Source: Enterococcus gilvus ATCC BAA-350 (GTDB lineage Bacteria; Bacillota; Bacilli; Lactobacillales; Enterococcaceae). Taken from it: a stretch of DNA of 64,000 nt. The DNA is taken from the NCBI RefSeq assembly GCF_000407545.1, contig NZ_ASWH01000001.1, forward strand, positions 2,185,501-2,249,500, in the 5' to 3' direction. Both the position numbers and the translations under genes were made by a program. Below, one piece after another: positions 28,010 through 37,871 of the stretch (its first letter is position 1; each line of letters begins with the position of its first letter). The notes under the pieces are model-generated. The model had not been told where the DNA came from. It saw only the letters and a list, made by a program, of their open reading frames with translations, and made no database searches.

Positions 28010-28075
28010 AATAAATTGCTCCTTTATATTCTGCATTTCTCCTATTATAAGATAACTGCCATCAGAAAACTAGTC

Positions 28076-29317
28076 TTAATCTGCTTGAATTGGATGAGAA
28101 TCTGTTAATTCTAATACTTCTTTGCGAAACTCGGCCAATTTTTCTTCATCGCCTTTTGAGCGCAATGTTTCTACGATCAACTCAGCCACTTTCTTCGCGT
28201 CGTCCTCTTTGAATCCACGACTTGTGATCGCGGGTGTTCCAATGCGAATCCCACTCGTTTCTTTAAAGCTCTTTGATTCAAATGGAATCGAGTTTTTATT
28301 TACAGTGATATGCACAGTGTCCAATAACTCTTCCGCTTCACGTCCAGTAATATCGAAGCCAGTCACTTCGATCAACAATAGATGATTGTCGCTGGCTCCA
28401 GAAATGACCCGTGTTTCTGTAGCTTGATTGAACACTTTGACCATCGCTTGTGCATTCTGCAAGACTTGTTCACTGTATCCTTTAAACTCAGGTGCTAAAG
28501 CTTCCTTGAAGGCTACAGCTTTTGCCGCAATCACGTGTTCCAATGGTCCGCCTTGCAAGCCTGGGAAAACCGCACTATTGATTTTCTTCGCTAAGTCCGC
28601 GTCGTTGGTCAGGATCAGTCCACCACGAGGACCACGTAATGTTTTATGTGTTGTTGATGTAACTACATCTGCATAAGGGACAGGATTAGGATGTAGACCT
28701 GTTGCTACTAGACCCGCAATATGTGCCATGTCCACCATTAATTTTGCACCGACTTCATCCGCGATTTCACGGAAGCGGGCAAAGTCAATCGTCCGACTGT
28801 ATGCGCTGGCGCCTGCTACAATTAATTTAGGCTGATGTTTCCGCGCTAAAATACGAACGACTTCATAGTCGATCGTCTCTGTATGAGGATCTACGCCATA
28901 GCTGACAAAATGATACAACTTTCCGCTGACATTCACAGGAGAACCATGAGTCAAATGTCCTCCAGCTGAAAGATCCATCCCTAAAACGGTATCGCCAGGC
29001 TGGATCAACGAGAAATATGCCGCTTGATTGGCTTGTGAGCCAGAGTGTGCCTGCACGTTTGCGAATTTCGCATCGAATAATTCTTTCGCACGATCGATCG
29101 CTAGATTTTCAACGATATCAACGAATTCACAGCCGCCATAATACCGACGTCCAGGATACCCTTCCGCATATTTGTTCGTTAAGACGCTTCCTTGTGCCAA
29201 ACGTACTGCTTCTGACACGATATTTTCTGAAGCGATCAGCTCGATATTTTGTTCTTGACGCTCCGCTTCTTGTTCAATTGCTCCCCATAGTTCGGGATCT
29301 AGTGTTTTATAGTCCAT
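28076..29317 (-). CDS. glyA: Serine hydroxymethyltransferase
   Basis: 413 residues from ATG 29317 ([20 protein letters not shown]), preceded by AGGTGG at 8 nt. This PLP enzyme interconverts serine and glycine with tetrahydrofolate as one-carbon carrier. The PLP lysine is in [17 protein letters not shown] (about residue 225). [13 protein letters not shown] and [17 protein letters not shown] are the N-terminal signatures. It is a full-length enzyme, encoded between sua5 and upp as in many Firmicutes. Confidence 0.97.
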   Translation of the reverse strand: MDYKTLDPELWGAIEQEAERQEQNIELIASENIVSEAVRLAQGSVLTNKYAEGYPGRRYYGGCEFVDIVENLAIDRAKELFDAKFANVQAHSGSQANQAAYFSLIQPGDTVLGMDLSAGGHLTHGSPVNVSGKLYHFVSYGVDPHTETIDYEVVRILARKHQPKLIVAGASAYSRTIDFARFREIADEVGAKLMVDMAHIAGLVATGLHPNPVPYADVVTSTTHKTLRGPRGGLILTNDADLAKKINSAVFPGLQGGPLEHVIAAKAVAFKEALAPEFKGYSEQVLQNAQAMVKVFNQATETRVISGASDNHLLLIEVTGFDITGREAEELLDTVHITVNKNSIPFESKSFKETSGIRIGTPAITSRGFKEDDAKKVAELIVETLRSKGDEEKLAEFRKEVLELTDSHPIQAD

Positions 29318-29385
29318 CCCAACGCCACCTTTCAATTTTCTGCTTTAAGTATACGAAAGATTCAGCGGATAATCGAATCTTTTGT

Positions 29386-30399
29386 CTACTTTTCTATAAA
29401 ATAATTTTGTGCCGCTGCTTTCTTCAATCGATTCATGTACGCCAGACCTAGATGGTCCTCAGGAAAGACCTCTGCAAATATAACATCCGCTTTTTTTCCC
29501 TCATCCAGTGCACGCAGCCCGCTAAACAATCCGCGTGTTGCAGCTTCGATCGTATTGTCCGTGTAGACGAACCGATCCGCTGATAAATAGCTGTCGGCGA
29601 TTTTCGGTGTTGCAAGCAGCCCGACCTTTTTCCCCTGCTTATCCGCCCAATAAAGAGCTTTTTCCCAGTCTCCGGGTTGGATCATCAAGACTTGTGTATC
29701 CGGTGAATAGTGTTTGTATTTCATTCCAGGTGCTTTTGGTGTTTCGCTCTCTTTGACTAAATGCTTATCCAACGGCACCTCAATTTCTAGAACTTCTTCA
29801 AGCGTTTCTTTCGTTACAGCCCCTGGACGTAAAATCGTTGGGACCTCGCCACTCAAATCTAAAACTGTCGACTCTACACCAATCTGTGTTGCGCCATCGT
29901 CTAAGATCCCAGCAATTTTCCCCTTCAGATCATGGTACACGTGCATAGCTGTTGTTGGGCTTGGCTTACCGGAAGTATTCGCACTAGGTCCAACTAAAGG
30001 GGCACCTGTTTTTTCAATTAAAGATAATGTTTTTTTATTATCTGGCATTCTAAAAGCTGCTGTGGATAAGCCACCCGTTACAACGGGACTTAATCGCTCC
30101 TTTTTAATAGAAAAGATCACTGTTAATGGGCCTGGCCAAAAATTTTTTATGATTTTTTCAGTAAGAGGGTGATAGCTTTCCACAAATTCTTTTGTCATAG
30201 AAAAGTCCGCAACATGAACGATCAGCGGGTTATCACTCGGTCGTCCTTTGACGGCGAAAACCTGTTTCACAGACTCTTGCAAAAGCGCGTTAGCTCCTAG
30301 TCCATAGACCGTTTCCGTTGGAAAGGCCACCAATTCTCCTTGACGTAATAATTCTGCCGCTTCGCTTATTTGATCTAATTGAAAAATTTTTGTTTCCAC
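29386..30399 (-). CDS. L-threonylcarbamoyladenylate synthase (Sua5/YwlC/TsaC)
   Basis: 337 residues: YrdC domain (1-~195; FPTETVYGLGANAL, KGRPSDNPLIVH, GPSANTSGKPSPT) plus C-terminal Sua5 domain (~225-337), linked by APGMKYKHYSPD. It makes threonylcarbamoyl-AMP, the first intermediate of t6A37 in ANN-decoding tRNAs, in the cytosol. It follows prmC on the same strand after a 180-nt gap that contains DnaA-box-like sites, then continues to glyA. Confidence 0.93.
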   Translation of the reverse strand: METKIFQLDQISEAAELLRQGELVAFPTETVYGLGANALLQESVKQVFAVKGRPSDNPLIVHVADFSMTKEFVESYHPLTEKIIKNFWPGPLTVIFSIKKERLSPVVTGGLSTAAFRMPDNKKTLSLIEKTGAPLVGPSANTSGKPSPTTAMHVYHDLKGKIAGILDDGATQIGVESTVLDLSGEVPTILRPGAVTKETLEEVLEIEVPLDKHLVKESETPKAPGMKYKHYSPDTQVLMIQPGDWEKALYWADKQGKKVGLLATPKIADSYLSADRFVYTDNTIEAATRGLFSGLRALDEGKKADVIFAEVFPEDHLGLAYMNRLKKAAAQNYFIEK

Positions 30400-30468
30400 A
30401 GCTTCTCCACAGCTCCTTTTTTTGAATTTCCTATTTTAAAAACTTTTTCGTCCGATTTATCCCCGACT

Positions 30469-30511
30469 TGTGGAAAACCGAATTGTCAAGTGTGTATAAC
30501 CATGTTGATAA
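30469..30511. promoter_or_regulatory. Cluster of three DnaA-box-like 9-mers
   Basis: Within 43 bp on the + strand: TGTGGAAAA (30469), TGTGTATAA (30491) and TGTTGATAA (30503). These are the complements of TTTTCCACA, TTATACACA and TTATCAACA. The middle one fits TTATNCACA exactly and the others differ by one base. They lie in the gap between prmC and sua5. Confidence 0.45.
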
Positions 30512-30579
30512 CTTTTACTACTATTAATTATTGGTAGAACAGTGTTCTTTTATTAATTTCCTCGCTAAAAATAATTTTT

Positions 30580-31410
30580 TTAACTGACAACGATCATTCG
30601 ATCATTTTTGGACATGTCTTGATGAATCGTCACGGCTTTATCAGGGAATGCTTGTTGAAAAATATCTTGTACAGCATGGCCTTGCTGAAAGCCGATTTCT
30701 AAGAAAATCATGCCTTCAGGGGTCAAAAGTGAGCGACTCTCTAAAGCAATTTTTTGATAGATCGCCAACCCTTTATTTTCCGCAAAGAGGGCCGTTTTAG
30801 GTTCGTACGTACGGACACTTTCATCCATCAGATCCCATTCCTCTTCACTGATATATGGAGGATTACTGATGATGATATCTTGCTTCTCAGTAATAGCTGA
30901 TAAAACATCGCTTTGTTTGAAGACGATCTCTGTTTGAAGGCTTTCCGCATTTTCCTCAGCGACTGTCAAGGCTTCTTTTGAAATATCGACCGCTGTTACT
31001 TGCCATTTCGGACGATTCAATTTCAAACTGACTGCAATGGCACCGGTGCCTGTACCGATATCAACCACCTTTTTTCCCTGTTGATCATTCATAGACAAGC
31101 ACAAAGCAACCAGTTCTTCCGTTTCAGGACGCGGGATCAACGTGTCTTTTGTTACTTTAAAGCGATGCTCGAAGAAGTATTCATACCCCAGTAGATATTG
31201 CGGTGGGATATTCTTCATTAGGTCCGCCATGTCCTTTTCAATCAGCAACTCTTCCTCTGCTGAAATTTCTTCTCGCATGTGCAGCAGCCACTGTGTCTTA
31301 TCCCAATTTTTGCGTGCAAGAAAGAGGTATTCGATCGCGTACCCTTCTTTTCCCGCTGCTTCTAAAAAAGAAGAAGCCCCCGACAGGACTTCTACATACG
31401 TTTTAACCAT
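30580..31410 (-). CDS. prmC: Release factor glutamine N5-methyltransferase PrmC (HemK)
   Basis: 276 residues. It methylates the Gln of the GGQ motif in release factors using S-adenosylmethionine. SAM-binding motif [17 protein letters not shown] (about 112-128), catalytic NPPY in [16 protein letters not shown], and the N-terminal helical domain with [12 protein letters not shown] and [13 protein letters not shown]. It overlaps its substrate gene prfA by 8 nt, so the two are coupled. Confidence 0.96.
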   Translation of the reverse strand: MVKTYVEVLSGASSFLEAAGKEGYAIEYLFLARKNWDKTQWLLHMREEISAEEELLIEKDMADLMKNIPPQYLLGYEYFFEHRFKVTKDTLIPRPETEELVALCLSMNDQQGKKVVDIGTGTGAIAVSLKLNRPKWQVTAVDISKEALTVAEENAESLQTEIVFKQSDVLSAITEKQDIIISNPPYISEEEWDLMDESVRTYEPKTALFAENKGLAIYQKIALESRSLLTPEGMIFLEIGFQQGHAVQDIFQQAFPDKAVTIHQDMSKNDRMIVVS

Positions 31411-32476
31411 TTTGCATCTCTTCCAGTTTCTGGGTTTGATCGTACATGATCAAAGCATCAATGATCTCATCCATTTTACCAGCTAAGATTTGGTCCAGTT
31501 TTTGGATCGTTAAGCCGATACGATGATCGGTTACGCGATTTTGCGGGAAGTTGTACGTACGAATACGTTCTGAACGATCACCGGTACCAACCGCAGATTT
31601 ACGGCTCGCATCATATTCGCTTTGTGCTTCTTGAGAAATCTTGTCATAGACCCGTGCGCGCAAGATTTTCATAGCTTTTTCACGGTTCTTGATTTGCGAG
31701 CGCTCATCCTGCATCGCAACAACGATCCCAGTAGGAATGTGTGTCAAACGAACAGCAGAAGCTGTTTTATTGACGTGCTGTCCACCGGCACCAGATGCAT
31801 GATAGATATCTGTTCGGATATCTTTATCCGCAATGTCGATCTCTACTTCTTCTGCTTCAGGCATGACTACCACTGTAGCCGTCGACGTGTGAATACGTCC
31901 TTGCGACTCTGTAGAAGGTACACGTTGTACACGATGTGCGCCGCTTTCGTATTTTAATTTTGAGAAGACGCTGTCTCCAGTGATCATCATGATCACTTCT
32001 TTGTATCCGCCGATCCCTGTAACGTTAGCTTCCATGACTTCCGTCTTCCAGCCTTGGCTTTCGGCATATTTTTGATACATATTAAATAGATCCCCCGCAA
32101 ACAACGCCGCTTCGTCACCACCAGCAGCTCCACGAATCTCCATAATAATATTTTTATCGTCGTTCGGGTCTTTTGGTAAAAGAAGGATCTTGATTTCATC
32201 CTCTAATTCTTCTTTTTCATTCTTTAGATCAGACAATTCTTCTTTGGCCATCTCAGCCATTTCTGCATCTAAATTTTCGCCTAATAATTCTTCCGCATCA
32301 CTGATACCTTCCACTACTTTTTTGTAACGGCGGTACGTCGCGACTGTATCGCGAGTGTTGGCTTCTTCTTTTGACAGTTGCATGAAACGCTGGGTATCAC
32401 TGATAACTTCCGGGTCACTCAGTAATTCGCCAAGCTCTTCATAACGATCCTCAATGGCTTGCAGTTGATCGTACAT
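31403..32476 (-). CDS. prfA: Peptide chain release factor 1
   Basis: 357 residues. RF1 recognises UAA and UAG. The GGQ motif is in [20 protein letters not shown] (about residue 230), and [19 protein letters not shown] and [20 protein letters not shown] are class-specific. It has the standard length and N-terminal coiled coil. It precedes prmC with overlap and follows tdk by 72 nt. Confidence 0.97.
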   Translation of the reverse strand: MYDQLQAIEDRYEELGELLSDPEVISDTQRFMQLSKEEANTRDTVATYRRYKKVVEGISDAEELLGENLDAEMAEMAKEELSDLKNEKEELEDEIKILLLPKDPNDDKNIIMEIRGAAGGDEAALFAGDLFNMYQKYAESQGWKTEVMEANVTGIGGYKEVIMMITGDSVFSKLKYESGAHRVQRVPSTESQGRIHTSTATVVVMPEAEEVEIDIADKDIRTDIYHASGAGGQHVNKTASAVRLTHIPTGIVVAMQDERSQIKNREKAMKILRARVYDKISQEAQSEYDASRKSAVGTGDRSERIRTYNFPQNRVTDHRIGLTIQKLDQILAGKMDEIIDALIMYDQTQKLEEMQNG

Positions 32477-32548
32477 GGATTAAATTCCTCCTGTTTCTTA
32501 ATAAATAGATTTATTTTATCGTTAGTATTCGACAAAGTGACTCAAAAG

Positions 32549-33133
32549 TTACTCAGCAGAATGTTCAATTTCTGGATGTAAATAATGTTTACGGCAAACG
32601 GGATAGTACGCTTCATTGCCGCCAATCTGGACTTGATCCCCTTCATAGACAGGGCGTCCATCGATATAATGCAGGTTCATCGTCGCTTTTTTATGACAGA
32701 ACCAACAAATCGTCTTCAATTCCTCTAATTTATCCGCGTAAAGCAGTAGATACTTTGACCCTTCAAACATTTCATTTCGGAAATCATTTTTCAATCCGAA
32801 CGCCATCACTGGAATGTCTAATTCATCGACGACTTGTGCCAATTGTACGACATGTTCTTTTGATAGAAATTGTGATTCATCAATCAGTATACAATAAGGT
32901 TTGTAATCCAGACTTTTGATAAAATCAAAAATATTGGTCTCAGAAAAAATCGGTACCGCAGGACGGCTCAACCCGATCCGACTGGAGATGTTTCCAACAC
33001 CTTCTCGTGTGTCTAGACCGCTAGTCATTAACACCACCGGTTTATTTTGTTCTTCATAATTATGGGCGACTTTCAAAATCTCGATTGTCTTTCCGCTGTT
33101 CATCGCACCGTATTTAAAAAAAAGCTGGGCCAT
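32549..33133 (-). CDS. tdk: Thymidine kinase
   Basis: 194 residues. Type II thymidine kinase of nucleotide salvage. P-loop GAMNSGKT (about 9-16), [15 protein letters not shown] (Walker B), [14 protein letters not shown], and a zinc site formed by CWFCHKKA and the C-terminal VCRKHY. It is the first gene of the group leading to upp; a TATAAT -10 box lies at 33167-33172 on the minus strand. Confidence 0.96.
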   Translation of the reverse strand: MAQLFFKYGAMNSGKTIEILKVAHNYEEQNKPVVLMTSGLDTREGVGNISSRIGLSRPAVPIFSETNIFDFIKSLDYKPYCILIDESQFLSKEHVVQLAQVVDELDIPVMAFGLKNDFRNEMFEGSKYLLLYADKLEELKTICWFCHKKATMNLHYIDGRPVYEGDQVQIGGNEAYYPVCRKHYLHPEIEHSAE

Positions 33134-33339
33134 TTCTTTGTCACCTTTCCCTTTTGTTCCTATCGTATTATAGCGGAAAAGGCGGATTATTTACAGTAAT
33201 AATTTTCAAATCCGTTCAGAAACAACACCCTCCTTGATTATTTTTCCTTTGGACATAGCTTATCTTTTAGTGATATAGGAAGTGAATGCTATACTTTTAT
33301 TGGTATTTATTTTTTATATTTTATTTAGGGGGCTTTCTC

Positions 33340-34872
33340 ATGGAACAAACAGGTGAAAAGAAGCGACGTAGTTTCCCTTCTGCCTACACAGTCATTATCA
33401 TTGTATTAATCATGGTCCAAGCATTAACCTTTTTTATCCCTTCAGGCAAGTACAGTACGTTAAGTTATGACAGTGGAAAAGACCAATTTGCCATCACAGA
33501 CGCACACGACAAGACAACCATGGAACCGGCGACGCAAAAGACACTCGACAAATACGACATCCGAATCAATGTTAGCAAGTTTCGCGATGGTACCATTTAT
33601 CGTCCTGCCGCGATTCCTAATTCTTATGAGCAAATCAAAAAACCTGCACGTGGCGTAACAGGTACGATCACACAATTTTTGAGAGCTCAGATTCAAGGAA
33701 TCACTGAAAGTGTCGACATCATGATCTTTATTTTGATCTTAGGTGGCGTTATCGGCATCGTAAACGCGACTGGTGCGATGGATGCGGGAATGATGCGCTT
33801 ATCAGAAAAACTAAAAGGCAAACAAAAGTGGCTGATCGTCATCGTGACGACCTTGATCGCGATTGGTGGTACAACCTTTGGATTGGCTGAAGAAACCATC
33901 GCCTTTTACCCTATTTTGATTCCGATTTTCTTACTAGCTGGTTACGATACATTGACAGCAGTCGCCTCAATTTATCTGGGGACCGCTATCGGAACGATGA
34001 GCTCCACGATCAATCCTTTTTCAACCGTTATTGCATCCAACGCAGCCGGGATAAGCTTTACTGATGGAATGCCGTTACGGCTCTTGATGTGGGTCACGGC
34101 GGTCGGGATCTCGATTCTTTACACGATTCGCTATGCTGAAAAAGTTCGGTTGAATCCTGCCGCTTCTCTTGTGGCTGACCAAGCAGAAAGTGATCGCGCA
34201 CGCTTCTTAGGCAATCAAGAACGAGACAAAAATACAGACTTTACGAAACGTCAAAAGTTCTCTTTGATTGTTTTTGCTTTAGGATTCGTTGTTATGATCT
34301 ACGGCGTTCAACAATTGGGCTGGTACTTTACGGAGATTGCGGTCGTCTTCTTGGCGGTAACCTATATCTTAGCTTTTGTTTCCGGCTTAGGAGAGAAAAA
34401 GTTTGTCAACAGCTTTGTCAGCGGCGCTGCGGATCTTCTGGGCGTTGCATTGATTGTCGGGTTGGCAAGATCTGTTGGGATCGTTATGGAAAACAGTTTT
34501 ATCAGCGACACTATTATGAACTTCTTTAGCAATGCTATCAGCGGTATGAACAACGTTATTTTCATTTGGTTTATGTTCTTTGTTTATGTCATCTTAGGAT
34601 TTTTCATTCAATCCTCTTCCGGCTTAGCAGTATTGTCCATGCCGATCATGGCCCCTTTGGCGGATGTCGTAGGGATCGATCGTGCATTGATCGTCAATGC
34701 CTACAACTGGGGGCAAGGCCTGATTGGATTAATTGCACCGACTGGATTAATCTTGGTTTCCCTCTCTGTAGTAAATGTTGGATTTGATAAATGGATCAAA
34801 TTTGTCACCAAATTACTTGTTATCATTATTTTGTTGATCCTCGCCTTCTTGGCAATCGGTGTATTGATTTAA
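33340..34872 (+). CDS. YfcC family (DcuC/NhaC-like) membrane transporter
   Basis: 510 residues from ATG 33340 (MEQTGEKKRRSFPSAYTVII), preceded by AGGGGG; the longer frame from 33286 has no ribosome site. About 12 membrane helices. GTTFGLAEETIAFYPILIPI, STINPFSTVIASNAAGI and FFIQSSSGLAVLSMPIMAPL are typical of the YfcC/arginine-ornithine-type family. Family members move amino acids, peptides or carboxylates. The hydrophilic insert at about 35-90 is characteristic. It is monocistronic; the substrate is not deducible. Confidence 0.85.
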   Translation: MEQTGEKKRRSFPSAYTVIIIVLIMVQALTFFIPSGKYSTLSYDSGKDQFAITDAHDKTTMEPATQKTLDKYDIRINVSKFRDGTIYRPAAIPNSYEQIKKPARGVTGTITQFLRAQIQGITESVDIMIFILILGGVIGIVNATGAMDAGMMRLSEKLKGKQKWLIVIVTTLIAIGGTTFGLAEETIAFYPILIPIFLLAGYDTLTAVASIYLGTAIGTMSSTINPFSTVIASNAAGISFTDGMPLRLLMWVTAVGISILYTIRYAEKVRLNPAASLVADQAESDRARFLGNQERDKNTDFTKRQKFSLIVFALGFVVMIYGVQQLGWYFTEIAVVFLAVTYILAFVSGLGEKKFVNSFVSGAADLLGVALIVGLARSVGIVMENSFISDTIMNFFSNAISGMNNVIFIWFMFFVYVILGFFIQSSSGLAVLSMPIMAPLADVVGIDRALIVNAYNWGQGLIGLIAPTGLILVSLSVVNVGFDKWIKFVTKLLVIIILLILAFLAIGVLI

Positions 34873-34886
34873 CCTAATAATGAGAA

Positions 34887-34919
34887 AACCTGAATCTCAA
34901 ACAGATTCAGGTTTTTTTG
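34887..34919 (+). terminator. Terminator of the YfcC-type transporter
   Basis: Stem AACCTGAATCT / AGATTCAGGTT, 5-nt loop, then TTTTTTG. It overlaps the last codons of the convergent merR-type gene. Confidence 0.85.
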
Positions 34920-35358
34920 ATGATTCCAAATATTTTTGATGCCACTTATCATCGACTTGACGCGTGCCTTCTTTAAAGAAGATTTTTTCTGTTCCTGCTT
35001 CATTCGCTGTCTGGTAATACCATTTTTTCCAGCGTAGAAAATCAAGTTGTGCCTGCAAATCAGAGATTTTTTTCTCCAGAGCTTCCTCCTGCTCGATCAT
35101 GAAAGTATAGCGTTGAGGCAATGTTGGATCCCCTTCGACGCACCAGTCCATAAATTTTGCAATTTCTTTGACAGGGATGCCGGAACGTTTCAGACAATCA
35201 ATCACCTCGATGTAGCCGAGATCATCTTCTGTAAATTCTCTTCGACCAGCTTGATTCTTCTTCACAAAAGGCAGCAAGCCCGCCTTGTCATAATATCTCA
35301 ATGTATCTTGGGAGATGCCATACATCTGCGTAATGTCACCGATCAAAAATTTTTTCAT
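34897..35358 (-). CDS. MerR family transcriptional regulator
   Basis: 153 residues. N-terminal MerR winged helix: FLIGDITQMYGISQDTLRYY, then DKAGLLPF, RREFTEDDLGYIEVI and LKRSGIPVKEIAKFMDW. A dimerisation coiled coil follows at about 85-115 (EALEKKISDLQAQLDFLRWK). No metal-binding cysteines at the C-terminus, so it belongs to the group sensing organic compounds or aldehydes. It is divergent from the dehydrogenase at 35441; the intergenic promoter with a 19-bp spacer is its probable target, as is usual for MerR regulators. Confidence 0.9.
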   Translation of the reverse strand: MKKFLIGDITQMYGISQDTLRYYDKAGLLPFVKKNQAGRREFTEDDLGYIEVIDCLKRSGIPVKEIAKFMDWCVEGDPTLPQRYTFMIEQEEALEKKISDLQAQLDFLRWKKWYYQTANEAGTEKIFFKEGTRQVDDKWHQKYLESSKKPESV

Positions 35359-35375
35359 TTTTTCATACTTCCTTC

Positions 35376-35406
35376 TTGACTTGGAGTTAACTCCAGGTAG
35401 TAGAGT
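35376..35406 (+). promoter_or_regulatory. MerR-type promoter and operator
   Basis: TTGACT (35376-35381) and TAGAGT (35401-35406) are separated by 19 bp, longer than the 17-bp optimum. The spacer holds a perfect 14-bp palindrome TGGAGTTAACTCCA (35382-35395). This is the arrangement MerR proteins untwist on activation. It drives the dehydrogenase gene 35 nt downstream. Confidence 0.85.
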
Positions 35407-35440
35407 AAGTGTATCATAAATTTGAAAGAAGGCAATTTAA

Positions 35441-36172
35441 ATGGAAAAACCATTAATCGTAATTACAGGAGCAAGCTCAGGCTTTGGTGCAGAAATCGCT
35501 AAACTTTTTAATCAAGCAGGTCACCCGTTGCTTTTGTTAGGACGTCGCGTAGAAAAAATCGAGGCATTGCCATTAAACTTTGAGAATGTCATGATCGAAA
35601 AGGTCGACGTGACAGACTACAAAGCCTTTGCTGCCAGTATCAAAAAAGCCGAAGAAGTTTACGGTCCAACAGACTTATTAGTCAACAATGCCGGAGTCAT
35701 GCTGCTAGGCAATGTCTTGACCCAAGACCCAGCTGAATGGCAAACGATGATGAATACGAATGTTATGGGGGTATTGAATGGCATGCAGATCGTTCTTCCA
35801 GGAATGAAGGAACGTAAACACGGGACCGTCATCAACATGTCTTCCCTTGCTGGCAAGAAAACATTTACCAACCACGCCGCATATGTAGCATCTAAATTTG
35901 GTGTTCATGGACTGAGTGAAACAATCCGTGAAGAACTTTCTGGTTCAAATGTCCGCGTGTCTTTAGTTGCCCCTGGTGCTGCTGAAACGGAATTATTAAC
36001 ACACGTAACGGATCAAGGTGCATTGACAGACTATGAAGCGTGGAAAGACAGCATGGGCGGTATTACTTTGAATCCTGTCCATGTGGCCGAAAGCGTCAAA
36101 TTTATTTACGACATGCCGCAAGAAGTTACTATTCGAGAAATCGACATTGCCGCAACTGCTCAAGATGCTTAA
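35441..36172 (+). CDS. Short-chain dehydrogenase/reductase under MerR control
   Basis: 243 residues. SDR motifs: TGASSGFGAEIAKLF (residues 8-22), NNAGVM (about 86-91), catalytic Ser in NMSSLAG and Y-V-A-S-K at about 148-152. The R-R after LLLLG indicates preference for NADPH. It resembles YdfG/oxidoreductase-type SDRs acting on small hydroxyacids or carbonyls. It is divergently transcribed from a MerR regulator, so probably induced by a reactive small molecule. Terminator directly downstream. Confidence 0.88.
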   Translation: MEKPLIVITGASSGFGAEIAKLFNQAGHPLLLLGRRVEKIEALPLNFENVMIEKVDVTDYKAFAASIKKAEEVYGPTDLLVNNAGVMLLGNVLTQDPAEWQTMMNTNVMGVLNGMQIVLPGMKERKHGTVINMSSLAGKKTFTNHAAYVASKFGVHGLSETIREELSGSNVRVSLVAPGAAETELLTHVTDQGALTDYEAWKDSMGGITLNPVHVAESVKFIYDMPQEVTIREIDIAATAQDA

Positions 36173-36183
36173 TACGCTTCCTT

Positions 36184-36212
36184 ACTCCTGCCGAATCGGC
36201 GGGAGTTTTTTT
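36184..36212 (+). terminator. Terminator of the MerR-controlled dehydrogenase
   Basis: ACTCCTGCCG / CGGCGGGAGT stem with a 3-nt loop and TTTTTTTATT. Confidence 0.85.
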
Positions 36213-36276
36213 ATTGGAAGCATGCTATACTATCTCTACGATTAAAAATTTAAACTAGACGAGTGAAGGAGTAGTT

Positions 36277-37674
36277 ATGAGTTTCGATCGACGCGTAAAT
36301 TTTCTCAAAAAAAACTGGCAAAAAATCAATAATCGGTTTTCTTCCATCCAAATCATCGTCTTCTATTATTTAGCTATGACGATTCTTTCTTTGGTCTTAT
36401 TTTATTTGCCGATTTTTCGTGAACCTGGCTCGCATGTGCCGTTTCTCGACATGGTCTTCATGGCGATCTCAACGATTTCGGTAACTGGTCTAACGACATT
36501 CAATATAAATTCCGTATTCAACGACAACGGCGTGCTGATGTTGGAGGTGCTTTTTCATATCGGTGGTTTAGGGATCATGATGATCACGACCTTCTTTTTT
36601 ATCGTTTCTAAACGACGCATCACCTTGAAGCAGCGCCAATTGATTATGACCGACATGAATCAACCCCGCCTCAGTGGGATCGTAAATTTGATCCGTGTCA
36701 CGTTTACGATGCTGCTCGTGATCGAAGTTCTTTTTGGAACAATTTTTTCCATTTATTTTTACTTGGCGGGGTACTATCGTACGTTCTCCAAGGCTATCTT
36801 TTTCGGTTTCTATCAGGCCATCTCAGCAGTAACCAACTCTGGTTTTGATGTCACTGGAGATTCGATCATTCCTTTTTCACACGATGTCTTTTTCATCGTG
36901 ACTATCATGGTGTTGATTTTTATCGGAGGCATCGGGTTTCCTGTACTGATGGATTTTCATGGCTGGATTTATCATAAAAAATCCAAATCTCGACTGCCGT
37001 TTCGCTTCAGCCTTTTCTCAAAAATCGCCTTATTAGCTTTTTTTGTCCTATTTATTGGCGGGACGATCGCGATTTGGTTATTAGAAAAGGACCACAGTTT
37101 TGCAAGTATGAACCTATTCGATCAATGGCTAAATTCGTCCTTTTATTCAATGACTACACGAAATGCGGGTTTGCAGATTCATGATCTCACGATTTTTCAA
37201 AATACTACGCTGATCATCTTCTCACTTTTGATGTTTATCGGCTGTTCGCCCAGTTCTGTTGGGGGCGGGATACGGACGACGACGATCGCGATCATTGGAT
37301 TGTATCTCTATTCCTTCTTAAAAAACGAGAACGACATCAATATTTTTGGTCGTAAAATCGCGCAAGAAGACGTCCGAAAATCGGTCGTTGTCTTTATGCT
37401 TTCAGCGGGCATGTGCTTATTCAGTATTTTATTTTTGACTGCGACAGAGGATCACTCGCTGATCTCGATCATTGTGGAAGTGACTTCTGCTTTTGGAACA
37501 ACTGGTTTGTCCTTAGGCATCACCGACGACCTCTCAAGCACCGGAAAAATCATGATCGCTATTTTGATGTTCATCGGTCGTGTAGGTATGCTTTATACCT
37601 TGATGCTTTTTGTACCAAAAGAAACGCAAGACTTAGGCTATGAATTTCCAGAAGAAAAGATTATTATTGGCTAG
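36277..37674 (+). CDS. TrkH/KtrB family potassium uptake protein
   Basis: 465 residues, membrane subunit of a Ktr/Trk potassium transporter. Four pore loops with selectivity-filter-like sequences are visible: STISVTGLTT, SAVTNSGFDV, TTRNAGLQI and SAFGTTGLSL. An Arg-rich cytosolic loop (SKRRITLKQRQ) lies between repeats. The cytosolic RCK partner (KtrA) is not in the window. GGAG lies 6 nt before the ATG. KtrB is favoured by length. Confidence 0.9.
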   Translation: MSFDRRVNFLKKNWQKINNRFSSIQIIVFYYLAMTILSLVLFYLPIFREPGSHVPFLDMVFMAISTISVTGLTTFNINSVFNDNGVLMLEVLFHIGGLGIMMITTFFFIVSKRRITLKQRQLIMTDMNQPRLSGIVNLIRVTFTMLLVIEVLFGTIFSIYFYLAGYYRTFSKAIFFGFYQAISAVTNSGFDVTGDSIIPFSHDVFFIVTIMVLIFIGGIGFPVLMDFHGWIYHKKSKSRLPFRFSLFSKIALLAFFVLFIGGTIAIWLLEKDHSFASMNLFDQWLNSSFYSMTTRNAGLQIHDLTIFQNTTLIIFSLLMFIGCSPSSVGGGIRTTTIAIIGLYLYSFLKNENDINIFGRKIAQEDVRKSVVVFMLSAGMCLFSILFLTATEDHSLISIIVEVTSAFGTTGLSLGITDDLSSTGKIMIAILMFIGRVGMLYTLMLFVPKETQDLGYEFPEEKIIIG

Positions 37675-37703
37675 GAACAAAAATCGTTCCTGCCTTTTTT
37701 TAT
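37673..37703 (+). terminator. Terminator of the potassium transporter gene
   Basis: AGGAAC / GTTCCT stem followed by GCCTTTTTTT; the stem begins at the stop codon. Confidence 0.65.
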
Positions 37704-37871
37704 GAGTAGCCGTCCTGCCTGCTTGATTCCTTTTTATAAAAGACAAGCGGTCGTCAGTTGCTTATAATGAATAGTTGATAGGTAAAAATTAAGAAAAAGG
37801 AAAGCTGTTTAAACTTTTTTTTCAAATATGATAAGATGAATTAAATTTGTTACAGACATGGAGGATGTGTA

